Notes: a model not told the origin generated them from the sequence alone. Numbered from the stretch's first letter, positions 1 to 10,012 are shown. The stretch: 64,000 bases of DNA from Fidelibacterota bacterium (GCA_016777965.1 JADHQL010000001.1:1-64000); one strand, 5' to 3'. Numbers and translations are program-made.

Positions 1-306
1 CTTTCTAGATCAACTTATGCAGAAGGATTAGGTGCTTTATATGCATATGAAAGACAGGTTCCTGAAATTGCAGATACTAAAATTAAAGGACTTGTAGATC
101 ATTATAATGTATCATCAGATGAAGGTTTAGAATACTTTGTTGTTCATAAAGATGCTGATGTTGAACATAGAGAGCAAAGCGCTGAATTAATGAATAAGCT
201 TTCAGATGAAGAAAAACTCTTAGCTAAAGAAGCAGGATTATCCACTGTTAAAGTGCTATGGGGTTTTCTATCTGGTCTTTGTGAAAAGCACAATATTCAA
301 GCTTAA
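1..306 (+). CDS. CADD-like / TenA-PqqC-fold di-metal protein (putative self-sacrificing p-aminobenzoate synthase), 3' fragment, 5' end outside window
   Basis: Frame 1 is open from base 1 to TAA at 304-306: LSRSTYAEGLGALYAYERQVPEIADTKIKGLVDHYNV...EYFVVHKDADVEHREQ. YE...K(+10)...H(+32)xxxD(+36)xxH(+39) matches CADD spacing (E142/K152/H174/D178/H181, from memory). Confidence 0.75.
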   Translation, partial: LSRSTYAEGLGALYAYERQVPEIADTKIKGLVDHYNVSSDEGLEYFVVHKDADVEHREQSAELMNKLSDEEKLLAKEAGLSTVKVLWGFLSGLCEKHNIQA

Positions 307-326
307 AAAAAAGAATTAAATAATTC

Positions 327-761
327 TTAGCAAACCTTAGGTCTTGCACAGACTGCATTCCAATTTACGGAATCGTCAATTGGTGCACCTTCTGACCTTG
401 AGATAAATTGACACCAACTTTTTGTAAACTCAGTTCTGGGAAATAGATACTTTTTTCTTTTATCCTTATCGCATGGCTCAAAGCAGAAATATCCTTTTTT
501 AAGGCCAAGTGAGATAAAGTTAACAATAGATGATTTTGAACCATATTTTGGACTTAGTTCTGCATAAACATCAGTTGCTGTAAATGATTTTCCATCAAAA
601 AAATTTGACATTATATAAAGAATGGTTACACGAGCGGTGGTAGATTGCAGAAAGAATCTACGAGCCTTTTCGTGTTCTGAAGAAGGCATATGATGGGTTA
701 AAGCAGCATAGATTGAACTAGTTTTTTCCCCAAAATCTTTTCTTGTCTTAAGTTTTTTCAT
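327..761 (-). CDS. Hypothetical winged-helix (MarR-like) protein
   Basis: 144-aa ORF; central region looks like a wHTH (ATDVYAELSPKYGSKSSIVNFISLGLKKGYF). Family assignment weak. Confidence 0.5.
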   Translation of the reverse strand: MKKLKTRKDFGEKTSSIYAALTHHMPSSEHEKARRFFLQSTTARVTILYIMSNFFDGKSFTATDVYAELSPKYGSKSSIVNFISLGLKKGYFCFEPCDKDKRKKYLFPRTEFTKSWCQFISRSEGAPIDDSVNWNAVCARPKVC

Positions 762-868
762 TTTTAAACAAATATATACAAAATAAGGCAGTGAATTACT
801 ACTAAGATTTACTATTATAATTAATATTTGAATTCATCGTATAAATCCGTATTATGCGCGCAATAAAA

Positions 869-1396
869 ATGAAAATAGAACAAATAAAAGAAACAATAAC
901 AATCGTTAAAGATTATCCTATAAAAGGCATAGTATTTAAAGATATTACTACACTTTTAGAAAATCCTGAAGCCTTCAAATCTACTGTTGATATAATGGTA
1001 GATAAGGTAAAACACTTAGATTTTAATAGAGTGGTTGGAGTTGAATCTAGAGGATTTTTCTGGTCTGGACCAATTGCTTATGCTTTATCAAAATCATTTG
1101 TATTAGCTAGAAAGCCTGGAAAATTGCCAAGAAAAGCAGCTGAAAAGTTCTTTTCTTTAGAATATGGAACTAATACTGTACATATTCATGAAGATGCAAT
1201 TTCAAAGGGAGATAAAGTATTAGTAGTAGATGATTTAATTGCAACCGGTGGTACTGCAATGGCCACTGCTGATCTTTGTCAGGAATTAGGTGCCTCTGAG
1301 GTACATATAATTGCGTTAATTGACTTACCTAAGTTGGGTGGATCAAAAAAATTAGCTGATAAATTCGGTGAAGTAATAACTCTTATAGATTATTAA
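869..1396 (+). CDS. apt: Adenine phosphoribosyltransferase
   Basis: PRPP-binding motif VLVVDDLIATGGTA and FKDITTLLENPEAF; start chosen at the second Met (869) of the 854 ORF. Confidence 0.93.
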   Translation: MKIEQIKETITIVKDYPIKGIVFKDITTLLENPEAFKSTVDIMVDKVKHLDFNRVVGVESRGFFWSGPIAYALSKSFVLARKPGKLPRKAAEKFFSLEYGTNTVHIHEDAISKGDKVLVVDDLIATGGTAMATADLCQELGASEVHIIALIDLPKLGGSKKLADKFGEVITLIDY

Positions 1397-3096
1397 TCAT
1401 TAACGAATAATGAGGAGAATTGTAGAAATTTTATTGATTCTCCATCAATTCTAAGTTTGCCTGACGCGATAGCTCGGGCAGCACTTTCTGTTTTTAAAAT
1501 AATTCCTTTCCAAGTATTAGAATCAACAGAAACAATTACATCATAATCATCTTTGTAAGAATTTGATACTTCAGCGATTTGGTTTCGTATGACAACTCCA
1601 TATGCTTCATTTAAGTCAGTAATATTAAAACCCACTTTAATTAATTTACCTTTTGCTTTAATTGGATCAAGTCTTGGTCCCATAGCATCAAAAAAAGTGG
1701 ATAGAGGAATATTTTTTACTTGTTCAGCTGAGATTGAATATTCTAATGATGGGGTAATTTTACCTGATAATTCATATGCTTCAGATAGATAGTAGTTTCT
1801 AGCTATAGGGTTAGTTTCAATCAGCGATAGATTTTCAAGTGATTTACTATATAATTCTTTGATTTCCTTATCATTTGGAAAAATTAATAATCCTATATCG
1901 CATAATTCTGCAGCCCATTGGTAATTTGAAGAATTATTAGCTTTGATAACTTCCTCTATTAATTGTTGTTTAGAGCCAATCAGTTCAAAAATATGTGTTG
2001 CTCTTTTTTTCTTAGATAATGGTTCTAAGTTTACCGCTCTTCCATCGAAAAACCCTAAATATCCATTGTAAACACTTCTAATGCTCCATGATACTTTCCC
2101 ATACTTTTCTTCTAAATCATAATTTTCTAAGAAAAAGGGAGGATATTCAAATTCTTCAACCAGTTCATCTGGTGTTTTTCCAGCATTTGCACCTCTAACT
2201 GCATAATCATGAATGAATTGTATAGCATCCCTGTAAATTGACAATCGTTCTTCAATGACTTCTTTACCTGAAAGAAAGGGTCCATGGCAACTAATCAGAT
2301 GCTGTGGTTTGTATGATCGCATAGCATCAACGGATTTATACCAACTCTTTATATCTCTGTAAGATGTTCCTCTGATTGTATACAGGTTAGGAAATCTCAT
2401 ATAATAATTGTCACCACTAATAACTACATCTTTTTCAGGGTAATAAATAATGATTTGATCATCTGTTTCACCTGGAGTATGTTGAATTTCAAGATCAATA
2501 CCACCTACAGAAAGTTTATTTGTTTGAAGTTCAAAAAAATGTGTTGGATAAATTACCGGAGGTTGTTCAAAGTCAAAGTTTAGTGTTAAACCCAATCCAT
2601 GACCTCTTTTTAAGCTATCTGGCAAAAAATGACCAAATTGTTTCATTCCTCTTTCCGTAAGTATTGGACGAAGTAAATTATTTTGGTCAAAAAATCCTTT
2701 TTGAAATGTAGTATGAGCATAAACCTTTGTATTGTCTTCAAAAAACCCTGAAGCACCTCTCCAATGATCTACATGTGAATGCGTATAAATGATAGCTTCA
2801 TTTGGTAGATTAGAGATTTTTTTAAACTCATCATTAATTTGTTTTCCTAGCTCCGGATCTTCTGTCGTATCAATGATGATATTGCCAGTGTCTCCAACAA
2901 TAAGTATTGAATTAGCTAAACCGTATCCAATTGCAACATAAACATTATCAACAACTTGATAGATTCCTTTTTCAAAATAAAAATCATCATTTATATAAAT
3001 TTCTTCAGAAAATGGATTAAGATTATCAGTATTGCTTTGTTCATTATCGCTGCAAGAAATAATTAGAGTCAAAAGAAGGTATAATATTAATCTCAT
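1393..3096 (-). CDS. Alkylsulfatase-type metallo-beta-lactamase-fold hydrolase, exported lipoprotein
   Basis: THSHVDHWRGASG metal motif, HTPGETDDQ, C-terminal SCP2-like domain; lipoprotein-type signal (LTLIISCSD). Confidence 0.85.
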   Translation of the reverse strand: MRLILYLLLTLIISCSDNEQSNTDNLNPFSEEIYINDDFYFEKGIYQVVDNVYVAIGYGLANSILIVGDTGNIIIDTTEDPELGKQINDEFKKISNLPNEAIIYTHSHVDHWRGASGFFEDNTKVYAHTTFQKGFFDQNNLLRPILTERGMKQFGHFLPDSLKRGHGLGLTLNFDFEQPPVIYPTHFFELQTNKLSVGGIDLEIQHTPGETDDQIIIYYPEKDVVISGDNYYMRFPNLYTIRGTSYRDIKSWYKSVDAMRSYKPQHLISCHGPFLSGKEVIEERLSIYRDAIQFIHDYAVRGANAGKTPDELVEEFEYPPFFLENYDLEEKYGKVSWSIRSVYNGYLGFFDGRAVNLEPLSKKKRATHIFELIGSKQQLIEEVIKANNSSNYQWAAELCDIGLLIFPNDKEIKELYSKSLENLSLIETNPIARNYYLSEAYELSGKITPSLEYSISAEQVKNIPLSTFFDAMGPRLDPIKAKGKLIKVGFNITDLNEAYGVVIRNQIAEVSNSYKDDYDVIVSVDSNTWKGIILKTESAARAIASGKLRIDGESIKFLQFSSLFVND

Positions 3097-3189
3097 ATTT
3101 TAAAATATAAGTCATATTTTGGTATATTTTAAATAAATTAGATTATTATAGTATCGGAACAAAAAAACAAAAATCACATACATAAAACA

Positions 3190-4059
3190 ATGAGTTTGAT
3201 ATCATTTTCAAGAGATAAATTTATTCCATCTGATGAGGTAAGTCTTTCTGTAAGAGGAAATTATTTAAGCATAACTCGCGGTTATCAGGTTTTCACATTT
3301 TTTAAAACTGCTAATAATGGAACACCTGTTTTCCTTAATGATCATGTCGATAGAATTATGGAAAATGCTCAAGCAATGAAAATGAATTTATCTTATTCTA
3401 AACAGGATATCAAAGGCTTGGTTATTCAGACATTAGAAAAAAATGATTTTTCAAACGGTGAGTGTAATGTGATGATTATTTTTGCTGGTAAAGCTCCAGA
3501 TGATATTTCTGGTTTAGTTTCATCGCAAGAAGTTGATTTATTCATTGTTACATCTCCAATTAAACATTATCCCAAAGAGTTTTATACAAATGGAATTTCA
3601 TTGGGTCTTTATGAATTTGAAAGAATTGATGCTGAAGTTAAAACACCATACACATATTATGGTGGAATAAAAGCACACAGGTCTCTAGTGCATGAAGGGC
3701 CTTTTGACGAAGCGTTGTATACTAGCAAAGATGAAATTTTAGAAGGAACTACGTTTTCATTCTTTATTGTTAAAAATGAATCTGTAATAACTCCAAAGCT
3801 TGATGGTAGAATCTTAGGAAGTGTTACAAGAAAAAATTTGTTAAGAATAATGGATGTTCACAATATTGAACATAGTGAATCTGTAATTTTAATCGATGAT
3901 TTAAAAAATTCTAGCGAAGCATTTATTGCTTCGGCAAATAGAGATCTAATACCTGTAGTTTCAGTGGATGGTAATGAAGTAGGTGACGGTAAAACTGGAC
4001 CAGTGTATAAAAAGTTGATGAGCTTGTATCAACAGGAAATATTGAACATTAGTACATAA
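3190..4059 (+). CDS. Aminotransferase class IV (BCAT / aminodeoxychorismate lyase-like)
   Basis: PLP class IV pattern: LNDHVDRIMENAQAM, KAHRSLVHEGPFDEALYTSKDEILEGTTFSFF, DGRILGSVTRKNLL. Confidence 0.8.
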   Translation: MSLISFSRDKFIPSDEVSLSVRGNYLSITRGYQVFTFFKTANNGTPVFLNDHVDRIMENAQAMKMNLSYSKQDIKGLVIQTLEKNDFSNGECNVMIIFAGKAPDDISGLVSSQEVDLFIVTSPIKHYPKEFYTNGISLGLYEFERIDAEVKTPYTYYGGIKAHRSLVHEGPFDEALYTSKDEILEGTTFSFFIVKNESVITPKLDGRILGSVTRKNLLRIMDVHNIEHSESVILIDDLKNSSEAFIASANRDLIPVVSVDGNEVGDGKTGPVYKKLMSLYQQEILNIST

Positions 4060-4142
4060 AATAAGCAATTAATTGCTTATACTGGGAACAAGATAATTAT
4101 TTTTAAAGTATAAATTAGAGATAACTAATTAGAGAGGAAAAC

Positions 4143-4547
4143 ATGAAAAATCTAACTTTTGTATTATTTTTATCATTCATTTTAACTGGATGTGCTATGC
4201 AAGCTCCAACAGCTTCTGCAGATTCAAATGATTTTACTTTAGGTAAAGTTCAGTCACAGTTAAAAGAAGGAATGAGTTCATCTCAAGTGGTATCTTTGCT
4301 TGGTTCACCAAATTTAGTTACAAGTACTAAAGATGGTGGAGAAGCATGGACCTATGATAAAATTTCTCAAGAATCTGAATCATCAAGCCTTTCCGGAGCT
4401 GGAACAGGTTCCACTGGAAATTTTTTTGGTATCTTTGGTGGCGGTCGTTCAAAATCATCAAATTCTAGTAAAAATCTTACTTTGATTGTAAAATTAAATG
4501 CTGATGGTATTGTAACGGACTTTAAATACCAGAGTATTAAATACTAG
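4143..4547 (+). CDS. Small lipoprotein with BamE/SmpA-like domain
   Basis: Lipobox LTGCA; VQSQLKEGMSSSQVVSLLGSPN....GGEAWTYDK. Confidence 0.7.
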   Translation: MKNLTFVLFLSFILTGCAMQAPTASADSNDFTLGKVQSQLKEGMSSSQVVSLLGSPNLVTSTKDGGEAWTYDKISQESESSSLSGAGTGSTGNFFGIFGGGRSKSSNSSKNLTLIVKLNADGIVTDFKYQSIKY

Positions 4548-4551
4548 AAAA

Positions 4552-5049
4552 ATGAATAAAAATTTTCTCTTAGCCTTATCATTAGGCATTATTCTTACCG
4601 GATGTGCATCAATAATGCAAGAACGTACAACAGCAGTAAAAAGAGCAACTGAAACTAAAGAGTTCGAAGTTTCTACTAAAGATCTAATTACTGCTTCTAT
4701 TGGAACATTTCAAGACCTTGGTTATACTATTGATGTACTTAATGCTGAGTTTGGTTTAATTACAGCTAGTAAAAAACAAGGAACAACTGCAACCAGAACT
4801 AATCTTGAAGAAGATCCATTTGAGGCTTTCTGGCGCGCATTAACTGGAATTGAAAATAAAGATGATGTTATAATAGCTCCTTTAACTTTATCTGCAACAA
4901 TTACAGTTAAAGAAATTTCAACTGATCCATTACTTTCGTCTTTAAGAGTAAACTTTGAAGGTGGAGATCGTAAATTTTCTGATTTATTTTTTAAAAGCTT
5001 TTTTGCAGCTTTAGATAAATCATTATTTTTAGATCAAGCAATTAATTAA
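4552..5049 (+). CDS. Hypothetical lipoprotein, paralog A of tandem pair
   Basis: Lipobox LTGCAS; shares TIDVLNAEFGLITASK and SSLRVNFEGG...KSLFLD with the next ORF. Confidence 0.75.
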   Translation: MNKNFLLALSLGIILTGCASIMQERTTAVKRATETKEFEVSTKDLITASIGTFQDLGYTIDVLNAEFGLITASKKQGTTATRTNLEEDPFEAFWRALTGIENKDDVIIAPLTLSATITVKEISTDPLLSSLRVNFEGGDRKFSDLFFKSFFAALDKSLFLDQAIN

Positions 5050-5051
5050 AA

Positions 5052-5612
5052 ATGTTTAAAAAAATAGCAATACATTCTTTTCTATTAACATTTTTATTAA
5101 TGAGTTGCGCCTCATCAGGCGGCTCATCAGACAAATCTACCGCAGCTCAAAGAGCAGTTGAAACTAGAGAATATGATGTAAGCTCAAGAAATCTTATGCA
5201 GTCTACCATTGGGGCATTTCAAGATTTAGGCTTTACAATAGATACATTAAGTGAAGAATTTGGCTTAATTACAGCAAGTAAAATTGAAGAACCTAAAAAA
5301 GAAGAAAGTGACGATAATATTGGATTATTGGGTGCTTTAGTTGCAGCAGTTGCAATTGGTGCTATATTATCAAGCGACTGGAATGATGATGATAATTGTC
5401 TGTTTTGTGATAGGAATGATGGCGGAGAGACGGTTATTGTCAAAGATTATAAGTTGACAGCAACAGTAACGGTGAAAGCAATTAATGATTCCGAGCCTTA
5501 TTTATCATCATTGAGAGTTAATTTTGGTGGTTCAGAAAGAAAAAGATCCATGCAATTTTTTAGAGAATTTTTTACTGCAATTGATAAATCTCTTTTCTTA
5601 GATGAATCTTAA
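5052..5612 (+). CDS. Hypothetical lipoprotein, paralog B of tandem pair
   Basis: Lipobox LMSCAS; FQDLGFTIDTLSEEFGLITASK and SSLRVNFGGSERK...KSLFLDES parallel paralog A; carries an extra hydrophobic insert. Confidence 0.75.
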   Translation: MFKKIAIHSFLLTFLLMSCASSGGSSDKSTAAQRAVETREYDVSSRNLMQSTIGAFQDLGFTIDTLSEEFGLITASKIEEPKKEESDDNIGLLGALVAAVAIGAILSSDWNDDDNCLFCDRNDGGETVIVKDYKLTATVTVKAINDSEPYLSSLRVNFGGSERKRSMQFFREFFTAIDKSLFLDES

Positions 5613-5673
5613 GAAATCTACAGCAAATTAAAGATTCTACTTTTTACTTTTTTTCCTTAGCTTTATATCTAAG

Positions 5674-8600
5674 ATGATTAAGAGTAATCTTTTTAAATTT
5701 TTTATCATTGCAATTACATGTTCTCATATATTTGCAGGTTCATTTGGTAAAAGTCATTCCGCAGAGCTTTTAAGTAGAGGAAGGTCAGTTCCTATTGCAA
5801 TGTTTGATGACACTCTTGTAGCGGCCAAAACATTTTCATCATTGACCTCTAGAATTTTAGATGTGTATTCTTATGATGTAGCAGCAAATCAATTGATAAA
5901 AGAATCTGAGATGACATCACCAAATCCAACGCCAGGAGATGATTTCGGTTTTAGTATTGCTTTATCATCTAATTATATGATTGTTGGCGCTCCAGGATAC
6001 AAAAATGGACATGGTATTGCATTTTTATATAAAAAAAATAATGGAAAGTGGGAGCTATATAATACTTTTGATAATCCAGTACCCTCAAATGTAACTGGTA
6101 CCCCTCATAAGTTCGGTTATAATGTCACATTAACTGATAAGTATGTATCTATCTCATCCCCATTTTATAATGATGGTCTTGTATATGTGTATAACTTAGA
6201 TAGCATTGACAATAGTAAATCATCAACTAAGCCTTTTCACACAATAGATGTAAGAAAATTAGGGGATGTTGAAGGGTGTTATGCTATTGGTCCTAATAAG
6301 TTTGGGTTTGGTATTTCAGCTTCTTTTAATGACAATAAACTACTTATTGGATCGTTGAAAGAATTTGTTTATATGATTGAATATATAGACGGTATTCCAT
6401 TCGGAATTGACATTCCAAGCCCAATCAGTATAAAAAGCGAGGATACTAAAATTAAATTTGGTGAGTCGGTCTATGTAGGAAAAAAGAACTTATATATATC
6501 TGCGCTTGAAGATGATGGTGGAAAGGGTCGTGTTTTTGTATACCCATATTTGCAATCAGCTAAGATGGATGAAGATCAAAATCCTTGGATCAATCCTTAT
6601 AAAATTCAACCAGTTTTGTTAGAAGAAAACTCTCATTTCGGATATAAGATTGTTGAACATGAAAATAAAGTTTCCATATCAACTTTCAATGAAGGAAAAA
6701 TTTTTAATTATATTATTAATGATTCAGATCGTCTTGAATTAGTTGATGATATAGAAGGCTCATCAGATGAGTATTTTGGTAGAAACATAGTATTGAGTGA
6801 TAATCTTTTGATTACTGGAGCATATTACGCTGATAAGCTTTATGCTTTTGACTTAAGTACATCAAACAAAAGCATCGTCTCAACTTTTTCAACTGGTATT
6901 GGTAGTACATCGATTAAAAATAAAATTGAGTGTACAAATGGGTTTGCCGGTTCTTATCCTTGTAAAGATATGGATTTGATGTCTTTTACTGATAAAACGG
7001 AAATTGGTGGTTCTAATTCAACATCTTTAAATGATATTTGGGGATGGACTGACCCTCAAACTGGAAAAGAGTATGCGCTTGTAGGTATGAGTAATGGAAC
7101 TTCTTTTGTGGATATATCTAATCCTGAAAATCCAGTTTATATTGGTAGACTTCCTACCCAAACCAATAATTCTACCTGGAGAGATTTAAAAGTTTATCAA
7201 AATCATGTATTTATTGTATCTGAGGCCAGCGGTCATGGAATGCAGGTATTTGATTTGACAGAGCTAAGAAATTTTAACGGAAATCCTTTTACGTTTTCTA
7301 ATACTGCATATTATAGTGGCTTTGGAAATGCTCATAACATTTTTATCAATGAAGATACTGGTTTTGCCTATGCTGTAGGTACAGGAACTTGTGGGCCGGG
7401 TGGATTGCATATTATTGATATTTCTACTCCAAGTTCGCCTACAAAATCAGCTTGTGTGTCTGATCCAAATACTGGGAGATCAAACACTGGATATTCTCAT
7501 GATGTTCAATGTGTTGTTTATGATGGTCCAGATTCAGCTTATGTAGGAAAAGAGATTTGTTTTGGTTCAAACGAAACCAGAGTATGGATTGCAGATGTCA
7601 GCACAAAGTCAGATGACAATAGCGGTGCTAAAACTATTGGTCTAGGGAGTTATGATAATTATTATACGCACCAAGGCTGGTTGACCGAAGATCATAGATA
7701 TTTTATTGTCAACGATGAGTTAGATGAATCTAACAATGCTTACAACAATACTAGAACTTTGATTTGGAATGTAGAAGATTTAAATAATCCAGTAGTACAT
7801 AAAACGTATTTTGGCCCAACACCCGCTATTGATCATAATAACTATATTATTGGTAATAATGTATACATGTCTCATTATACAGCTGGATTGAGAGTGATGG
7901 ATATTTCAGATATTTCTAATCCAACTGAATCAGCTTATTTTGATGTGTATCCATCTAGTAATAATACTTCGTTTGATGGTACTTGGAGTAATTTCCCTTA
8001 TTATGGAAGTGGAAATATTGTTGTAACAGGTATAGATGAAGGATTATTTGTTGTAAGTCCTAGTGGAAGTGGACCTGCACCTGCACCAGAGGTAACTTAT
8101 ACGATTCCTAGCGACGGAAATGTTACTTTAAATTGGCAAGATTTAATTTGCATATCTTCCTGTACAGTAAATATTTATAGATCGCTAGAGCCTGGATTTA
8201 CTCCAGATTCTTCAAACTTATTAACAAGTATAAATTATCCAACATTTGAATTTACGGATTCTAATTTGGATGAGAATATTTTCTATTATTATAGACTTTC
8301 AGTAATAAGTAATGGACAGGAAAGTTTATTTACTGATGAGATTCGAGTTAAGCCTGTGTTTGTTCCTAATCAGGCACCCACTATAGATGTACCAGATGAT
8401 GTTCAGTTCTTTGAAGATAGTAGATATGATGTTGTATTAACTGGTATTAGTTACGGAAATGATATTAATCCTCAAAATATCACAATTGATGCAACTTCTG
8501 ATAATAACGATTTATTTTCAGGTGTTTCAATAGATTATGATCCAGCAGCTAATCCAATACTTTTATCATTAATTCCAAATCAAGATAAATATGGTACATC

Positions 8601-9384
8601 ATTAATTACTTTAATTGTTAAAGATGATGGTGGAACTGTTGGGGGTGGTGTTGATTCAACTATGGTTTCATTTAACGCCGATGTATTACCAGTCAATGAT
8701 GCGCCTGCAAGTTTCAACACAGTTGGAGAATATTTTATTTCAGATGGAGAATATATAACAGGATTAGATTTTAGAACTGTGTATATAACCCCAGAAAATG
8801 TAAATGATTCATTAAGGTTTGTATGGAATGCTACAACAGATATTGATGGAGATGATGTTTCTTATAGAATGATAGGATATCAAGGACTAGAATTTTTAAC
8901 AATGGATGAAAATGAATCCATTACTGATAATTATAAGACATGGGCCTTGAAAGATTTAGCTGCTCAGACAGATACAGTTACTGTGCTTGAAGGGTTTTGG
9001 AATGTTATTGCAAGCGACGGTTTACTATTACGATCAGCATCTATGTTAAACGGTCAAATGAGAATTGATGGAAGACAACTTATTCCAGATGTATTAGCAA
9101 TAAGACAAAGCTATCCTAATCCATTTACAGATTTTACTACAATTGAGTATGATGTTCCATCAGCCCAAGACGTTGTAATCAAGATCTTCAATATTAAAGG
9201 TCAAACGATAAAAACTCTGGTTAATGAAAATAAGAGTGCTGGATATTACACTGAGGTTTGGGATGGTACGAATGATGATGGCGATGAAGTAAGCTCTGGA
9301 GTCTATTTCTGTCAAATGTATACTCCTAAAAATCCGAATGGTGGCAGATTTGTCAAAGCCAAAAAAATGGTAAAAATTAGGTAA
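5674..9384 (+). CDS. Large secreted choice-of-anchor-B-type beta-propeller protein with fibronectin-like region and C-terminal T9SS-type sorting (FlgD-like) domain
   Basis: SLNDIWGWTDPQTGKEYALVGMSNGTSFVDISNPENPVYIGRLPT; C-terminus SYPNPFTDFTTIEYDVPSAQDVVIKIFNIKGQTIKTL...GVYFCQM...KAKKMVKIR; N-terminal signal peptide. Confidence 0.85.
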   Translation: MIKSNLFKFFIIAITCSHIFAGSFGKSHSAELLSRGRSVPIAMFDDTLVAAKTFSSLTSRILDVYSYDVAANQLIKESEMTSPNPTPGDDFGFSIALSSNYMIVGAPGYKNGHGIAFLYKKNNGKWELYNTFDNPVPSNVTGTPHKFGYNVTLTDKYVSISSPFYNDGLVYVYNLDSIDNSKSSTKPFHTIDVRKLGDVEGCYAIGPNKFGFGISASFNDNKLLIGSLKEFVYMIEYIDGIPFGIDIPSPISIKSEDTKIKFGESVYVGKKNLYISALEDDGGKGRVFVYPYLQSAKMDEDQNPWINPYKIQPVLLEENSHFGYKIVEHENKVSISTFNEGKIFNYIINDSDRLELVDDIEGSSDEYFGRNIVLSDNLLITGAYYADKLYAFDLSTSNKSIVSTFSTGIGSTSIKNKIECTNGFAGSYPCKDMDLMSFTDKTEIGGSNSTSLNDIWGWTDPQTGKEYALVGMSNGTSFVDISNPENPVYIGRLPTQTNNSTWRDLKVYQNHVFIVSEASGHGMQVFDLTELRNFNGNPFTFSNTAYYSGFGNAHNIFINEDTGFAYAVGTGTCGPGGLHIIDISTPSSPTKSACVSDPNTGRSNTGYSHDVQCVVYDGPDSAYVGKEICFGSNETRVWIADVSTKSDDNSGAKTIGLGSYDNYYTHQGWLTEDHRYFIVNDELDESNNAYNNTRTLIWNVEDLNNPVVHKTYFGPTPAIDHNNYIIGNNVYMSHYTAGLRVMDISDISNPTESAYFDVYPSSNNTSFDGTWSNFPYYGSGNIVVTGIDEGLFVVSPSGSGPAPAPEVTYTIPSDGNVTLNWQDLICISSCTVNIYRSLEPGFTPDSSNLLTSINYPTFEFTDSNLDENIFYYYRLSVISNGQESLFTDEIRVKPVFVPNQAPTIDVPDDVQFFEDSRYDVVLTGISYGNDINPQNITIDATSDNNDLFSGVSIDYDPAANPILLSLIPNQDKYGTSLITLIVKDDGGTVGGGVDSTMVSFNADVLPVNDAPASFNTVGEYFISDGEYITGLDFRTVYITPENVNDSLRFVWNATTDIDGDDVSYRMIGYQGLEFLTMDENESITDNYKTWALKDLAAQTDTVTVLEGFWNVIASDGLLLRSASMLNGQMRIDGRQLIPDVLAIRQSYPNPFTDFTTIEYDVPSAQDVVIKIFNIKGQTIKTLVNENKSAGYYTEVWDGTNDDGDEVSSGVYFCQMYTPKNPNGGRFVKAKKMVKIR

Positions 9385-9387
9385 TTT

Positions 9388-10002
9388 ATGAAACCTTTAA
9401 AGAGTTTATATCAATGGGTTTTATCTTGGGCAGAAAGTGCGTATGGTACGTTAGTATTGTTTTTAGTCGCGTTTGCTGAATCTTCATTTTTTCCAGTACC
9501 TGCCGATCCTTTACTTATGGCACTATGTCTCGGAAAAGTTAAAAAGTCAATGTACTACGTTTTTATGTGTACACTTGGTTCAGTATTAGGTGGGGTATTT
9601 GGCTTTATAATAGGATATTTTTTATGGTACACACCTGGTGGTGAGCTAACAGGAATAGCAAACTTCTTTTATCGTGTGATACCAGGTTTTTCTCCGGAAG
9701 TGTTTGATAATGTTGGAGCTCAGTATGATGCTCATAATTTCTTGGTTATATTTACAGCTGCATTTACACCAATACCTTACAAAGTTTTTTCAATTACAGC
9801 AGGCGTATTTCAAATCAATCTTCCAATATTTATTATTGCTTCCATTTTAGGTAGAGGCGGAAGATTTATCATTATAGGATTGTTAATAAGGTTTTTCGGA
9901 GAACCAATTAAAGCGATGATGGATAAGCATTTTAATACATTTATTATAGTATTAACCATAATCTTTGCATTAAGTTATGTTTTAATTGGATATTTATTTT
10001 AA
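9388..10002 (+). CDS. DedA/YqaA (VTT-domain) family membrane protein
   Basis: VAFAESSFFPVPADPLLMALCLG, FTPIPYKVFSITAGVFQI, multiple TM segments. Confidence 0.85.
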   Translation: MKPLKSLYQWVLSWAESAYGTLVLFLVAFAESSFFPVPADPLLMALCLGKVKKSMYYVFMCTLGSVLGGVFGFIIGYFLWYTPGGELTGIANFFYRVIPGFSPEVFDNVGAQYDAHNFLVIFTAAFTPIPYKVFSITAGVFQINLPIFIIASILGRGGRFIIIGLLIRFFGEPIKAMMDKHFNTFIIVLTIIFALSYVLIGYLF

Positions 10003-10012
10003 AGGAGCAAGA

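Noticed and set aside
310-328. AAGAATT-aaat-AATTCTT hairpin between convergent genes
   Set aside because: A/T-dominated weak stem; not a convincing terminator.
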